A DNA stretch of 64,000 nt from positions 1-64,000 of the forward strand of contig JAEDGF010000001.1 in NCBI GenBank assembly GCA_016297645.1, given 5' to 3'. The stretch comes from Clostridiaceae bacterium. Lineage in GTDB: Bacteria > Bacillota > Clostridia > Oscillospirales > Acutalibacteraceae. A model generated the notes under the pieces. The model had not been told where the DNA came from. It saw nothing but the letters and a program-made list of their open reading frames with translations, and made no database searches. This document shows positions 33,801 to 42,276 of this stretch, one piece after another. Within the stretch, counting starts at the first letter, position 1, and the number at the start of each line of letters is the position of its first letter. Both the position numbers and the translations under genes were made by a program.

Positions 33801-34470
33801 CCTTGCGTTCGGCGGCATACACCAAAAACTGCTGCGCCTTCTTCGACTGGCGTTCGAGCGGTCCTATCCGTCCTTCAAGCTCCGCAACTATGTCACGAAG
33901 GCGGACGAGATTTTCCTCCGTCTGCGTAAGGCGCTTCAACGCTTCCGCACGGCGGTAGCGGTAATGGGAGATTCCGGCGGCTTCCTCAAACATATCGCGC
34001 CGGTTGTCGCTTTTTGCGGACACCATTTCCTCTATTTTGCCCTGACCGACCATGGAATAGCCGTCCCTGCCGAGTCCGGTATCCATAAAAAGCTCGTTGA
34101 CATCTTTGAGTCTTACGGTCTTACCGTTTATTATATAGGCGCTGTCGCCCGAGCGGTAGTATCTGCGGGTGACGGCGACCTCGGGTTCGGGTGAATTAAG
34201 CGCGCCGTCGGTATTATCGAGTCTTAAAGTGACCTCGGCAAAGCCCTGAGGACGGCGTTCGCCCGTGCCGGAGAAAATGACATCCTCCATTTTTGCGCCT
34301 CTGAGGCTTTTTGTGGACTGCTCGCCGAGAACCCACCGGACAGCGTCGGAAATATTGCTCTTGCCCGAGCCGTTCGGGCCGACAACAGCCGTAACGCCCT
34401 TACCGAAGGTAAGAACGGTCTTGTCGGGGAACGACTTGAAGCCCTGCATTTCCAATGCTTTTAAGTACAT
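30898..34470 (-). CDS. smc: Chromosome segregation protein SMC
   Basis: 1190 residues, normal length. N-terminal Walker A GPNGSGKSNISDAV (about 32-45), a long coiled coil, a central hinge (about 510-670, with GNAIQDIITDNE and GGGRATFMP), the return coiled coil, then the signature LLSGGEKGLTAIALLFA and Walker B CIFDEVEAALDD. Condenses and organises the chromosome with ScpA/B, which are not here. Between the radical SAM gene (6 bp upstream) and ftsY. Confidence 0.98.
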   Translation of the reverse strand: MYLKALEMQGFKSFPDKTVLTFGKGVTAVVGPNGSGKSNISDAVRWVLGEQSTKSLRGAKMEDVIFSGTGERRPQGFAEVTLRLDNTDGALNSPEPEVAVTRRYYRSGDSAYIINGKTVRLKDVNELFMDTGLGRDGYSMVGQGKIEEMVSAKSDNRRDMFEEAAGISHYRYRRAEALKRLTQTEENLVRLRDIVAELEGRIGPLERQSKKAQQFLVYAAERKELEIGLWLELMKRGAEQIRELRGKLGVAQSQYDIAGQVLQKLSADIEQAAENTRLINVRAEEKRSENSRFEEQASALEAQAAVLDNSIVHNNETADRIRRDIDLQSDAQTEIDEEEKEIKKRISELAGTIDESEKKLTELTSLLTGLDSRNEEYSDEYNSLNAVISALSLKISQLDIMISSSAASAKELSARAETVKKLIEEKEHEHSRLADENEKAKAAYDAACASLSEKNNMSAGISIRLQKAEKRAEERKAEYENEKLRLMQINSRLKFLQDTEKSMDGYQGSVKAVIREKERGTLRGIHGTVFQLISVEEQYRTAIETALGNAIQDIITDNENDAKRAINHLKETGGGRATFMPISAVKGRVLEEKGLDDCFGFVSIAHELVECDGIYREIIKSLLGRIAVCEDLDCAITLAKKYSYKFKIVTLDGQVINAGGAMTGGSKINSAGFLARKTEAEKLSREVTFVQQKLDGLTQSMKEANEALAKEKADLDGLRGDIMRANEECAAARSRLSLASGRLTDSENAAAELSKELDEAGQKIAYFEESVRVAEKERETLNNEKNTKEEKARELTGGKDSLAARREEINAGMSEVNLGMVAAVKETQAEKEKLEALSVRRASLGTRSGELNAELEDLEKKNAELKDSADKTRASAALLRSSISKNTEEIKELFKERDECEKTSSDARNLEREKNEEREKLNGEIIRLDERRRFLEKEQEDTEKRLFDEYALTKREAAESAAEIESVPKAQKRLGELKGLIKALGSVNVAAIEEYKEVSSRYEFLSGQVDDVETSRKELLKMIDELTGQMAERFRERFDAINGFFKETYISLFGGGTAELVLEDENDILNCGIDIKAQPPGKNVKSLSLLSGGEKGLTAIALLFAILKVRPAPFCIFDEVEAALDDVNVLRYAQYVRMMTGDTQFILITHRRGTMEEADVLYGVTMQEHGVSKLLELKTAEMVRELKLDE

Positions 34471-34476
34471 CGTGTT

Positions 34477-35475
34477 TCAATTCCTTTCGTGGGCGACCTC
34501 AACACTGCCCTTTTGCACAAGGACGCTGCCGCTCACTGTAAGATAATATCCTTTTTTTCTGAAAAACAGTATGTTGCTTTTTTTCTGTCCCACCGCTTTC
34601 GATATATCGGCAGGATTGACTGTAACGCGGTAGAAGCCGCCGGGGCTGCCCGACAGGAGCTTCTCCGTTTCTTTTCTGAATATAATGCTCTCGCATATTT
34701 CGCCGAACGCCGGGTGGTAGACTCCGGCAGCGAAATCGCTTCCGACTCCTCCGCCGGAATGCAGCCCGAGCCTGATGACTTTTATGTTCTCGCTGCGGAA
34801 CATTTGAAGCAGCTCCGCGCAAAGCTCGGCTGTTTCGTCAAAATCGGGCGGTATATACTTCTTTTCTTCATAAAGGCGCATAAGGCGCGTATTCTTCAAC
34901 ACAACCGTCGGGTAAATTCTCACCGTGTCGGGGCGCAGCTCAATAAAACGCCGGGCAGTTTCCCTGTCCATATCGCCGTCCGAGCCGTAAAGTCCCGTCA
35001 TCATCTGCAAGCCGAGCGAAAAGCCGCGCTCCTTTATAAGGGCGCTCGCTCTCACGGTATCTTCCGGTGAATGACCTCTCTCGTTCGCATCCAATACGCT
35101 CTGAAACATACTCTGCGCGCCGAGTTCAATCGCAGTAACGCCGTAGGACTTCAAAAAATCAAGCTCCTCGCCGTAAATGCAGTCCGAACGCGTGGAAATT
35201 CGTATCCCGCCGAACTCGCTGCCGACAAAGCGCGACGCGGTTTCAAGACACATTTTCTGAATATCCCTGTCAACCGCCGTGAACGAACCGCCGAAAAAGG
35301 CTATCTCGCTGTTATTTATGTCGTGCGGAGTTTTTGAAGCAACACGGCAAGCGTTTTCTATTTCCTCGCGCGTTATCATGCTTCTGACGCCCGAAATTGC
35401 CCGCTGATCGCAGAAAATGCAGTTGTGCGGACAGCCGAGATGCGGCACGAACAGCGCAACATTTATGTGCTTCAC
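34477..35475 (-). CDS. Radical SAM protein (Elp3/YhcC-like)
   Basis: 332 residues. The cluster motif is CPHNCIFC (C15, C19, C22), preceded by VALFVPHLG. The TIM-barrel core has FFGGSFTAVD, ISTRSDC and GLQMMTGLYG. Widely found between rnc and smc in Clostridia, but the substrate is unknown; a tRNA or protein modification is plausible given the Elp3-like core without an acetyltransferase domain. Overlaps rnc by 4 bp and precedes smc by 6 bp. Confidence 0.88.
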   Translation of the reverse strand: MKHINVALFVPHLGCPHNCIFCDQRAISGVRSMITREEIENACRVASKTPHDINNSEIAFFGGSFTAVDRDIQKMCLETASRFVGSEFGGIRISTRSDCIYGEELDFLKSYGVTAIELGAQSMFQSVLDANERGHSPEDTVRASALIKERGFSLGLQMMTGLYGSDGDMDRETARRFIELRPDTVRIYPTVVLKNTRLMRLYEEKKYIPPDFDETAELCAELLQMFRSENIKVIRLGLHSGGGVGSDFAAGVYHPAFGEICESIIFRKETEKLLSGSPGGFYRVTVNPADISKAVGQKKSNILFFRKKGYYLTVSGSVLVQKGSVEVAHERN

Positions 35476-36152
35476 AGCTCTATCCCCATAAGCCGGAGAG
35501 CCTCGCGTGCCGCTGCCTGCTCCGCTTTTTTCTTGCTGCCGCCGACACCCGTTCCGACGAGATTCGAATTGAGATACACTTCGACGGTAAAGCTCTTCAT
35601 ATGGTCGGGGCCGCTCTCTGCGGCAAGGACATACCTGAGCTGTTCATCGGGATTTTTCTGTATTATCTCTTGCAGCATGGTCTTGTAGTCCGTGACGGAC
35701 GCAACATCCGTGGACGCGCTTTTGACGGGACCGAGCGCGAATTTTTTCGCTTCGTCAATTCCGCCGTCAAGATATATCGCGGCAATTACGGACTCCACGC
35801 AGTCGGCAAGAATGGACGGACGGTGTCTGCCACCTTGCAGCTCCTCGCCGCGGCTCATCAGGATAAATTCACCGAGCCCCAGATCTGCGGCAAATGCGGC
35901 AAGACTCTTCTCGCATACGGCGTTTGCCCTTATCTTTGTCAGCTCCCCCTCGGGACGGTCGGCGAGCTTGTGGTAAAAATACTCCGCAGCCGTAAAGCCG
36001 AGAATGGAATCGCCGAGAAATTCAAGGCGTTCGTAATTGTGCAGATGGCTTTTTTCGCTGTTGTAAGACGAATGAGTAAGAGCAAGACGGAGCAGCTCCT
36101 TGTTCTTAAACACATATCCTATTTTTCTTTCAAGGGTTTCCGTGACTCTCAC
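35472..36152 (-). CDS. rnc: Ribonuclease III
   Basis: 226 residues. The catalytic signature ERLEFLGDSILG is at 41-52, with the second acidic pair in ADCVESVIAAIY. A C-terminal double-stranded RNA-binding domain (about 155-222) ends GGSKKKAEQAAAREAL. Cleaves rRNA precursors and other double-stranded RNA. Overlaps trmFO and the radical SAM gene by 4 bp each, so translation is coupled. Confidence 0.97.
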   Translation of the reverse strand: MRVTETLERKIGYVFKNKELLRLALTHSSYNSEKSHLHNYERLEFLGDSILGFTAAEYFYHKLADRPEGELTKIRANAVCEKSLAAFAADLGLGEFILMSRGEELQGGRHRPSILADCVESVIAAIYLDGGIDEAKKFALGPVKSASTDVASVTDYKTMLQEIIQKNPDEQLRYVLAAESGPDHMKSFTVEVYLNSNLVGTGVGGSKKKAEQAAAREALRLMGIEL

Positions 36153-37471
36153 ACTTCCTTTTCGTTTTCTTTTATGTAATCTCTGAGAGAATTGAGGGCG
36201 CGGTCGGCTATCATGCCGTAGCGCTGCCGTTTGTCGCGTATCTTTTCATCGAGCGGCGGCAGCAGACCGATAGCTGCGCCCATGGGCTGATAGTCCTTTA
36301 CCGTCTTGTCGGACACATATCGGCAGAACGCACCGTGGAGCGTATCGGCAGGCGGCACGAACGCAGGCTCGTTCTTTATAAATCTTGCGGCGTTTATTCC
36401 GGCGGTTATCCCGGAGGAGGCGGACTCCATATAGCCCTCGACTCCGGTTATCTGACCGGCGAAGAAAATGCGCGGCTGACTCTCCATGTTAAAGCGCTCG
36501 GTAAGCACTCGCGGCGCGTCGATAAACGAGTTGCGGTGCATAACGCCGTAGCGGACATACTCGGCGTTTGCAAGCGCCGGAATCATGCCGAACACGCGCT
36601 TCTGCTCGGGGAATTTCAGGTTTGTCTGGAAGCCGACAAGATTCAGAAGCGTTCCCGCGCCGTTTTCCTTTCGCAGCTGCAAAACAGCCCACGGGCGGTG
36701 TCCGGTGGTGGGATCGACAAGCCCCACGGGCTTCATCGGCCCGAAACGAATCGTGTTATCGCCCCGTTTCGCCATAATTTCTATCGGCATACAGCCCTCG
36801 TACACGCCGTTTTTCTTTTCAAAGTCGTGCAGGACTACGCTCTCGGCGTTTACAAGCTCGTTATAAAACGCCTCGTATTCCGCCTTGTTCATCGGGCAGT
36901 TTATGTAATCGTCCTCGCCGCCCTTGTCGTAGCGCGAGGCGGTAAACGCGCGGCTCATATCAACGCTTTCCGCAGTAATTATGGGAGCAGCCGCGTCAAA
37001 GAACGACAGTCCTCCGCCGCACAGCCGTTTTATCTCCTCGCTCAGTGCGTCGCTTGCAAGCGGCCCCGCCGCTATGATAACAACGCCTTCGTCGGGTATT
37101 TTCGTGATTTCCTCGCGGACTATTTCAATGAGCGGCTCTTTCTCGACCTCCGCAGTGACGGCAGCCGAAAACAGATCTCTGTCAACAGCCAGCGCTCCGC
37201 CTGCCGGAACGGCTGTCTGCTTTGCGCATTTAACGCACACCGAGCCGAGCAGCTCCATCTCGTTTTTAAGCAGTCCCGCGGCGGATGCCGGAAGAAGCGA
37301 CTTAAACGAATTCGAGCAGACGACCTCGCACAGGCCTTCGCTCTTGTGCGCCGGAGAGAAGCGGTGAGGCTTCATCTCGAAAAGCCGTACTTTTATTCCG
37401 CGCTTTGCAAGCTGCATTGCGGCTTCAACTCCGGCAAAGCCTCCGCCTATTACTGTAACGGTATCATTCAT
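36149..37471 (-). CDS. trmFO: Folate/FAD-dependent tRNA (uracil-54-C5)-methyltransferase TrmFO
   Basis: 440 residues. FAD-binding VIGGGFAGVEAA at the start, then the family-specific EGLCEVVCSNSFKS and GITAGINAARF. Makes ribothymidine 54 in tRNA with methylenetetrahydrofolate. Start placed at 37471; an ATG one codon upstream is equally possible. It overlaps the last codons of topA by 8 bp, and no strong ribosome binding site is visible, so it probably depends on translation from topA. Confidence 0.95.
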   Translation of the reverse strand: MNDTVTVIGGGFAGVEAAMQLAKRGIKVRLFEMKPHRFSPAHKSEGLCEVVCSNSFKSLLPASAAGLLKNEMELLGSVCVKCAKQTAVPAGGALAVDRDLFSAAVTAEVEKEPLIEIVREEITKIPDEGVVIIAAGPLASDALSEEIKRLCGGGLSFFDAAAPIITAESVDMSRAFTASRYDKGGEDDYINCPMNKAEYEAFYNELVNAESVVLHDFEKKNGVYEGCMPIEIMAKRGDNTIRFGPMKPVGLVDPTTGHRPWAVLQLRKENGAGTLLNLVGFQTNLKFPEQKRVFGMIPALANAEYVRYGVMHRNSFIDAPRVLTERFNMESQPRIFFAGQITGVEGYMESASSGITAGINAARFIKNEPAFVPPADTLHGAFCRYVSDKTVKDYQPMGAAIGLLPPLDEKIRDKRQRYGMIADRALNSLRDYIKENEKEV

Positions 37472-39581
37472 CATCTTTTTTCGCTTTCTTTTTGCCCTTT
37501 TCCTCGTAGCCGCAGTTTTCGTCAAGGCATTTATATACATTGCCGCGTGCGCGGAACAGGGTCTTTCCGCACTTCGGGCATTTTTCATCAGTCGGGGTGT
37601 CCCATGTCATGAAGTCGCATTCGGGATAATTCGAGCAGCCGAAGAAGGTGTGTCCCTTTTTGGAGCGCTTGCTTATCACAGTGCCGCCGCACTTCGGGCA
37701 GATGCCGCTCGTTTCGACTACATACGGCTTTGTGTTTTTGCACTCGGGGTAGTTCGGGCAGGCAAGGAATTTGCCGAAGCGACCGACCTTTACGACCATC
37801 ATTGCACCGCATTTTTCACAGGGAATGTCCGTTTTATCCTCTTCAAGGCTTATCTTTACGCCCTCCATGGACGCTTTCGCCTTTTTGAGGGTATCCTCGA
37901 ACTCGTCGTAGAAGGTACGAAGCATTTTTACATAGTCGTAGCCGCCTGCTTCGATTTTATCGAGGTCGGCTTCCATTGCGGCGGTAAACTTCGTGTTGAC
38001 TATTTTCGGGAATTTATCTTTAAGAAGCTCGGTTATCGCCGTGCCGAGCTCGGTGGGCGCGAGAGTCTTTTTGGACTCTCTTATGCAGTAATCCCTGTCG
38101 AGGATTATCGAGAGAATGGACGCGTATGTGCTGGGTCGTCCGACTCCCGTTTCTTCGAGCATTTTGATAAGAGAGGCTTCGGTATAACGCATGGGCGGCT
38201 GGGTGAAATGCTGCTCGGTTTTAAGGTCTTTGAGTTTGAGAACCTTTCCGGCGGTCATTTCGGGAAGAGCGGATTCCTCCTCCTCGTCGTCTGCGGAGTT
38301 ATCGTACAAAACGGTGTAGCCGTCAAATCTCGTTGTGTAACCGGCGGCGTTAAAGACGCAGTAATGCTCCGTGTCGCCGTTTTGGGTCGCTCTTATCTCG
38401 GCGCGCACCGTGTCGTGCAGGCAGTTTGCCATGAGGGACGCGGTGAAGCGGCACCAAATGAGATTATAGAGTTTGTACTGCTCGGGGGTAAGGGAGCTTT
38501 TCACCTGAGCCGGGGTAAGGGACGGTACGGTGGGGCGGATTGCTTCATGTCCGTCCTGTGCGCCCTCTCTCGTCTTGAAATAACGGGGCTTTTCGGGAAG
38601 GTACTTTTCGCCGTAATTCTCGGTTATGAACTTGTTGCCCTCTGCGCGCGCCTCCTCGGAGATACGGAGAGAATCGGTACGCATATATGTTATAAGACCT
38701 ATGGGGCCTTTGTCGGCTACATCAACGCCTTCGTAAAGCTCCTGCGCTATTTTCATAGTGCGCTTTGCCGGGAAGCCGAGTCTGCGCGACGCCTCCTGCT
38801 GCAAGGTGGAGGTGATGAACGGGGGCGAGGGCTGCTTTTTGCGGATTCCCTTTTTAACGGACTCGACCGTATACACGGCGTTGTCGAGCCGCGCTCTGAT
38901 AAGGTCGGTCTGCTCTTTTGTAACGAGCTTTATTTTGCCGTTTTCATCACCGGCAAACGATGCCTTGAACTGCTTTTTCGAGGGCGGAGAGGTGAGAAAA
39001 GCGTCGGCTGTCCAGTATTCCTCCGGGACAAACTTCTTTATCTCCTCCTCGCGGTCGACTATCAGACGCAGTGCAACGCTCTGAACGCGTCCGGCGGAAA
39101 GTCCGCGCCTTATCTTCTGCGAAATAAAGGGCGACAGACGGTAGCCGACAAGGCGGTCGAGAATGCGGCGCGCCTGCTGTGCGTTCACAAGGTCGATGTC
39201 AATTTTTGAAGGCGAGCTTATACCTGCAAGGACGCTCTTTTTGTTTATCTCGTTGAACTTGACGCGCATTTCGTCGTTGAGGTCAAGCCCGAGTATCGCC
39301 GCAAGGTGCCACGAAATGGCTTCTCCCTCGCGGTCGGGGTCGGTTGCGAGAATGACCTTATCGCTGTTGGCGGCAAGCTCGCGCAGCTCGGCGATAAGTT
39401 TTTCCTTTCCTTTTATTGTCGTATAATCGGGAGCAAAATCGTGCTTGACATCTACGCTGAGCTTTGAAGCGTACAGGTCGCGTACATGACCCATGGACGC
39501 TTTGACCTCGTAGCCTGCACCGAGGTATTTTTTTATGGTCTTAGCCTTTGCGGGCGACTCCACTATTACTAATGCTGACAT
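37464..39581 (-). CDS. topA: DNA topoisomerase I
   Basis: 705 residues. TOPRIM domain (ALVIVESPAKAKTI ... ATDPDREGEAISWH), active-site Tyr299 in LITYMRTDS, and three C-terminal zinc-finger repeats (about 575-690, each with paired CxxC knuckles) ending in a Lys-rich tail. Relaxes negative supercoils. It sits between dprA and trmFO, the common Firmicute order dprA-topA-trmFO. Confidence 0.98.
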   Translation of the reverse strand: MSALVIVESPAKAKTIKKYLGAGYEVKASMGHVRDLYASKLSVDVKHDFAPDYTTIKGKEKLIAELRELAANSDKVILATDPDREGEAISWHLAAILGLDLNDEMRVKFNEINKKSVLAGISSPSKIDIDLVNAQQARRILDRLVGYRLSPFISQKIRRGLSAGRVQSVALRLIVDREEEIKKFVPEEYWTADAFLTSPPSKKQFKASFAGDENGKIKLVTKEQTDLIRARLDNAVYTVESVKKGIRKKQPSPPFITSTLQQEASRRLGFPAKRTMKIAQELYEGVDVADKGPIGLITYMRTDSLRISEEARAEGNKFITENYGEKYLPEKPRYFKTREGAQDGHEAIRPTVPSLTPAQVKSSLTPEQYKLYNLIWCRFTASLMANCLHDTVRAEIRATQNGDTEHYCVFNAAGYTTRFDGYTVLYDNSADDEEEESALPEMTAGKVLKLKDLKTEQHFTQPPMRYTEASLIKMLEETGVGRPSTYASILSIILDRDYCIRESKKTLAPTELGTAITELLKDKFPKIVNTKFTAAMEADLDKIEAGGYDYVKMLRTFYDEFEDTLKKAKASMEGVKISLEEDKTDIPCEKCGAMMVVKVGRFGKFLACPNYPECKNTKPYVVETSGICPKCGGTVISKRSKKGHTFFGCSNYPECDFMTWDTPTDEKCPKCGKTLFRARGNVYKCLDENCGYEEKGKKKAKKDDE

Positions 39582-39703
39582 TTCTTTTCTCCTGTTCGTG
39601 CGGCGCGAAGCGAATCTTTTCGTTCGCGTACAACGCTATATTTAATATTCCGCCGTGCGGAAGTTTATTTACTTAATATTGATTATTTGCAGTTTATTTG
39701 CCG

Positions 39704-41146
39704 TTATTTTGTACCGCCCGGAAGCGAGTACATATTGCCGTAGTAGCTTGATACCATGCCGCGAAGCTCCAACAGCGTGAGCGCCGAAGCGGCATTACCT
39801 GCCGAAAGCCCGGTAAGCTCCACTATTTTATCGAGCGCTGTGGGGGCTGCCGGGAGAACGCTCAACACGGCGTTTTCCTCGGGTGTCAGCTCTGCGGTAT
39901 CAAACAGCGCGTTTCCGGGAAATGTTGTGCCGGTATCGCCGCCGGGAAGATTTCCGGTGGCTTTATCGGTCGCAGCTCCGGAAGAAGCACTGCCGAACTC
40001 TTTCGGTGCTTTGCCGGCCGCATTTCGGGGTGCGCTGCCGTGTCCGGAGATACCGGACAGCTTGTCCTTTCTGACGCCGGATAAATTTCCGGAGGTTTTC
40101 TTCTTTGTTGTTTTCTTATTTTCTCCGCCGGAGAGTGTGTCGTTTCCCTGCCTGCCCGTGTCGAAGAAAAACTGCTTAAAGCCCGGTATAGTAAAATCGA
40201 CATCGTAGTCCGGCGCAAGTCCTTTTTCCGAAAAAGACATATCAGGGACGGCAAAGCCGTTTTCCGTCAAAAGTTTAAGCGCGTCGCCCACGGCTTCTAT
40301 TTCCGCCGCGCCCTGTTCGTGCAGCCTGACACATCCCTCGCTTGAAATTATTTTTGCAGAGGGGACACAGATCGGACGGCGGTATTCCGCCGCGCGGCTC
40401 GCCGTTATCATCGAGCCGCCCTCAATGCCCGATTCCACCACACAGCACGCGCCGCCGAGAGCGGCAATTATCTTGTTGCGTTCGGGGAAGGTGTATTTCG
40501 AAGGTGCTTCAAACGGGTCAAGCTCGGTTATAAGTACGCCGTGGCGCGATATCCGCCGACGCAGCTCCTCGTTTTTTCGCAGATATGTACTGCCGAGTCC
40601 CGAGCCGAGAACGGCTGCCGTACCGGTTTTCCCGCACAGTGCGCCCTCGTGCGATGCCGCGTCAAGACCGAGCGCCCCTCCGCTTATCACCGCAACACCG
40701 GACTGCGACAGTCCGTAAGCGAGCTTAAACGCGACCGTACGCGCCTTTTGCGTGGCGCTGCGTGTGCCTACTATCGAGAACCCCGTACAACCGGTAAGAA
40801 GTCCCGCGTCGCCTGCGGCGTACAAAACAAACGGATACCGTTTTAATTCAGTCAGCGCCTTCGGGTAAAGCGGACTCTGCGGAGTGATTATCCGCCAGCC
40901 GTTTTTTCTGCACAGCTCCACCGTTTCGTTGACCTTTTCCGTTATCTCTGCCGAGTGCGCACGGATGAGCTTACTTTTCGAAGCCGCATCCGCCTTGCCG
41001 GACGAATATAGAGCGTCGGGGTCGTATTCCATCGTTTCGGAAGCGCCGCCGAGCGAATTTACTATACTTCGCATACGGACGGACTCGCGTGCTGCGAGAT
41101 GAAGCCGCAGCCAGTTTTCGCCGTCAACGCGGTTCATTACCTCCAC
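39704..41146 (-). CDS. dprA: DNA-processing protein DprA with long linker
   Basis: 480 residues against about 300-360 in most DprA. Rossmann-like core: FSIVGTRSATQKA, AVISGGALGLDAASHEGAL, ITELDPFEAPSKYTFPERNKIIA and VVESGIEGGSMITA. Protects incoming single-stranded DNA and loads RecA. A Gly/Thr/Lys/Ala-rich linker (about 325-410) separates the core from a winged helix (about 415-475). Two starts compete: GTG at 41146 (AAGGA 8 nt upstream) and ATG at 41137. Overlaps the upstream methyltransferase gene. Confidence 0.94.
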   Translation of the reverse strand: MEVMNRVDGENWLRLHLAARESVRMRSIVNSLGGASETMEYDPDALYSSGKADAASKSKLIRAHSAEITEKVNETVELCRKNGWRIITPQSPLYPKALTELKRYPFVLYAAGDAGLLTGCTGFSIVGTRSATQKARTVAFKLAYGLSQSGVAVISGGALGLDAASHEGALCGKTGTAAVLGSGLGSTYLRKNEELRRRISRHGVLITELDPFEAPSKYTFPERNKIIAALGGACCVVESGIEGGSMITASRAAEYRRPICVPSAKIISSEGCVRLHEQGAAEIEAVGDALKLLTENGFAVPDMSFSEKGLAPDYDVDFTIPGFKQFFFDTGRQGNDTLSGGENKKTTKKKTSGNLSGVRKDKLSGISGHGSAPRNAAGKAPKEFGSASSGAATDKATGNLPGGDTGTTFPGNALFDTAELTPEENAVLSVLPAAPTALDKIVELTGLSAGNAASALTLLELRGMVSSYYGNMYSLPGGTK

Positions 41147-41963
41147 TACCTCTTTCCTTCATAAACTCCCATATTGCAATGGCGGCGGCAGCCGAAGCAT
41201 TGAGCGACTCCGCCTTGCCGAGCATCGGAATGGTTATCCGGTTCGTGGACAGCGCCAGCGCCTCATCGCTGACTCCCGCCCCCTCGTTGCCGATTATGCA
41301 CACCGCGCCGCCCGATTTATCTGCCGTTACGATGCTTTCGGCTTCGCCGGACGCGACCGTTGCAAATATTTTCATGCCCTTTTTCCGAAGTGCGTAAAGT
41401 ATCGCCGCACTGTCCGACGCCCTTATTACGGGGAAGCGCAGCAGACCGCCCATTGAAGCTCTGAGCGCCTTCGGCGAACGGATATCGCAGCCGTTGCAGA
41501 CTATAAGCCCGTCCGCCCCGAGCGCTTCGGCACTTCTTACGACCGCGCCAAGGTTATCGGGATTTTGCAGATTTTCCGTCATCACATAAAACCCGTTCGG
41601 GTCAATGCCGCTTTCGTCAGGCTGCACCGCTCTGTCCGAACACACGCAGAACATCTCCTGAGTGTTTTCGGTATCGGAGAGCTTTTCGGCAATGTCGCGG
41701 CTCACGGCGTAAACCTTTTTTGCGCAGCCGGATATCTTCAAAAACGCGTCGCGGTATTTTTCAGCCGCGCCCTCGGTTGCGAAGAACTCCTTTATTTCGA
41801 TCCCGTTTTCGGCTGCGTCACAGCAGAGCCGTGCGCCCTCCAACAGAAACAGACCTGTTTTCTTCCGCTCCCGCGCAGAGAGCAGTGCTGAGGCGGACTT
41901 GATTTTCGGGTTGGCACGCGACGAGATAAATTCCGTACGCGCCGGAAAAATACTGTTTTCCAT
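41124..41963 (-). CDS. SpoU/TrmH-family rRNA 2'-O-ribose methyltransferase
   Basis: 279 residues. An N-terminal substrate-binding domain (SRANPKIKSASALLSARERKKTG) is followed by the SPOUT knot: LQNPDNLGAVVRSAEALGADG, CIIGNEGAGVSDEAL and IPMLGKAESLNASAAAAI, the three TrmH motifs. Probably methylates a 23S rRNA ribose, as YsgA/RlmB-like proteins do; the site is not predictable. First gene of the run to rsfS, with a promoter about 60 bp upstream. Overlaps dprA by 23 bp. Confidence 0.92.
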   Translation of the reverse strand: MENSIFPARTEFISSRANPKIKSASALLSARERKKTGLFLLEGARLCCDAAENGIEIKEFFATEGAAEKYRDAFLKISGCAKKVYAVSRDIAEKLSDTENTQEMFCVCSDRAVQPDESGIDPNGFYVMTENLQNPDNLGAVVRSAEALGADGLIVCNGCDIRSPKALRASMGGLLRFPVIRASDSAAILYALRKKGMKIFATVASGEAESIVTADKSGGAVCIIGNEGAGVSDEALALSTNRITIPMLGKAESLNASAAAAIAIWEFMKERGSGGNEPR

Positions 41964-42276
41964 CTCTTTTCCCTTTGGCGAACGGGAAAGACCTCACGGT
42001 TTTTCCTTGCGCCTTAAACATTATATAGTAAACAAAATACGGTAAACAAAATTGCGTTTCGTGTTTTTTCGGGATGCTTTTAGTCTTTCCGTGTTTTAGA
42101 TTACGCTCCGAGCTTCCGCGACTTAAAATGCGCTCCCGATGTTTTCTAACGGGAATGCGCTTCGCTCTTTCGGTCGCTCTTGCCGCGCTCCGTAAACAAA
42201 AGCCCGGCGTAAAGACCTGCCGAAGAGCTTTTTTTCGGCTGCAAAACAATCGCACGCGATATGCTCTGCGAAAAAT
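41964..42276. other. 313-bp intergenic region, CPBP gene to rRNA methyltransferase
   Basis: Contains the probable promoter at 42020-42049. No terminator, RNA gene or conserved ORF was recognised. Frames that cross it have no ribosome binding site and no familiar motifs. Confidence 0.6.
42020..42049 (-). promoter_or_regulatory. Probable promoter for the rRNA methyltransferase-dprA-topA run
   Basis: Minus strand TTGTTT (42049-42044), 18-bp spacer, TATAAT (42025-42020). The -10 is perfect, the -35 weak. Confidence 0.5.

Noticed and set aside
34499..34822. Arg-rich minus-strand frame in the radical SAM gene
   Set aside because: Out-of-frame shadow with no ribosome binding site.
39883..40254. 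Separate gene in the dprA linker
   Set aside because: Both overlapping frames lack start signals; the linker is a Gly/Thr-rich extension within dprA.
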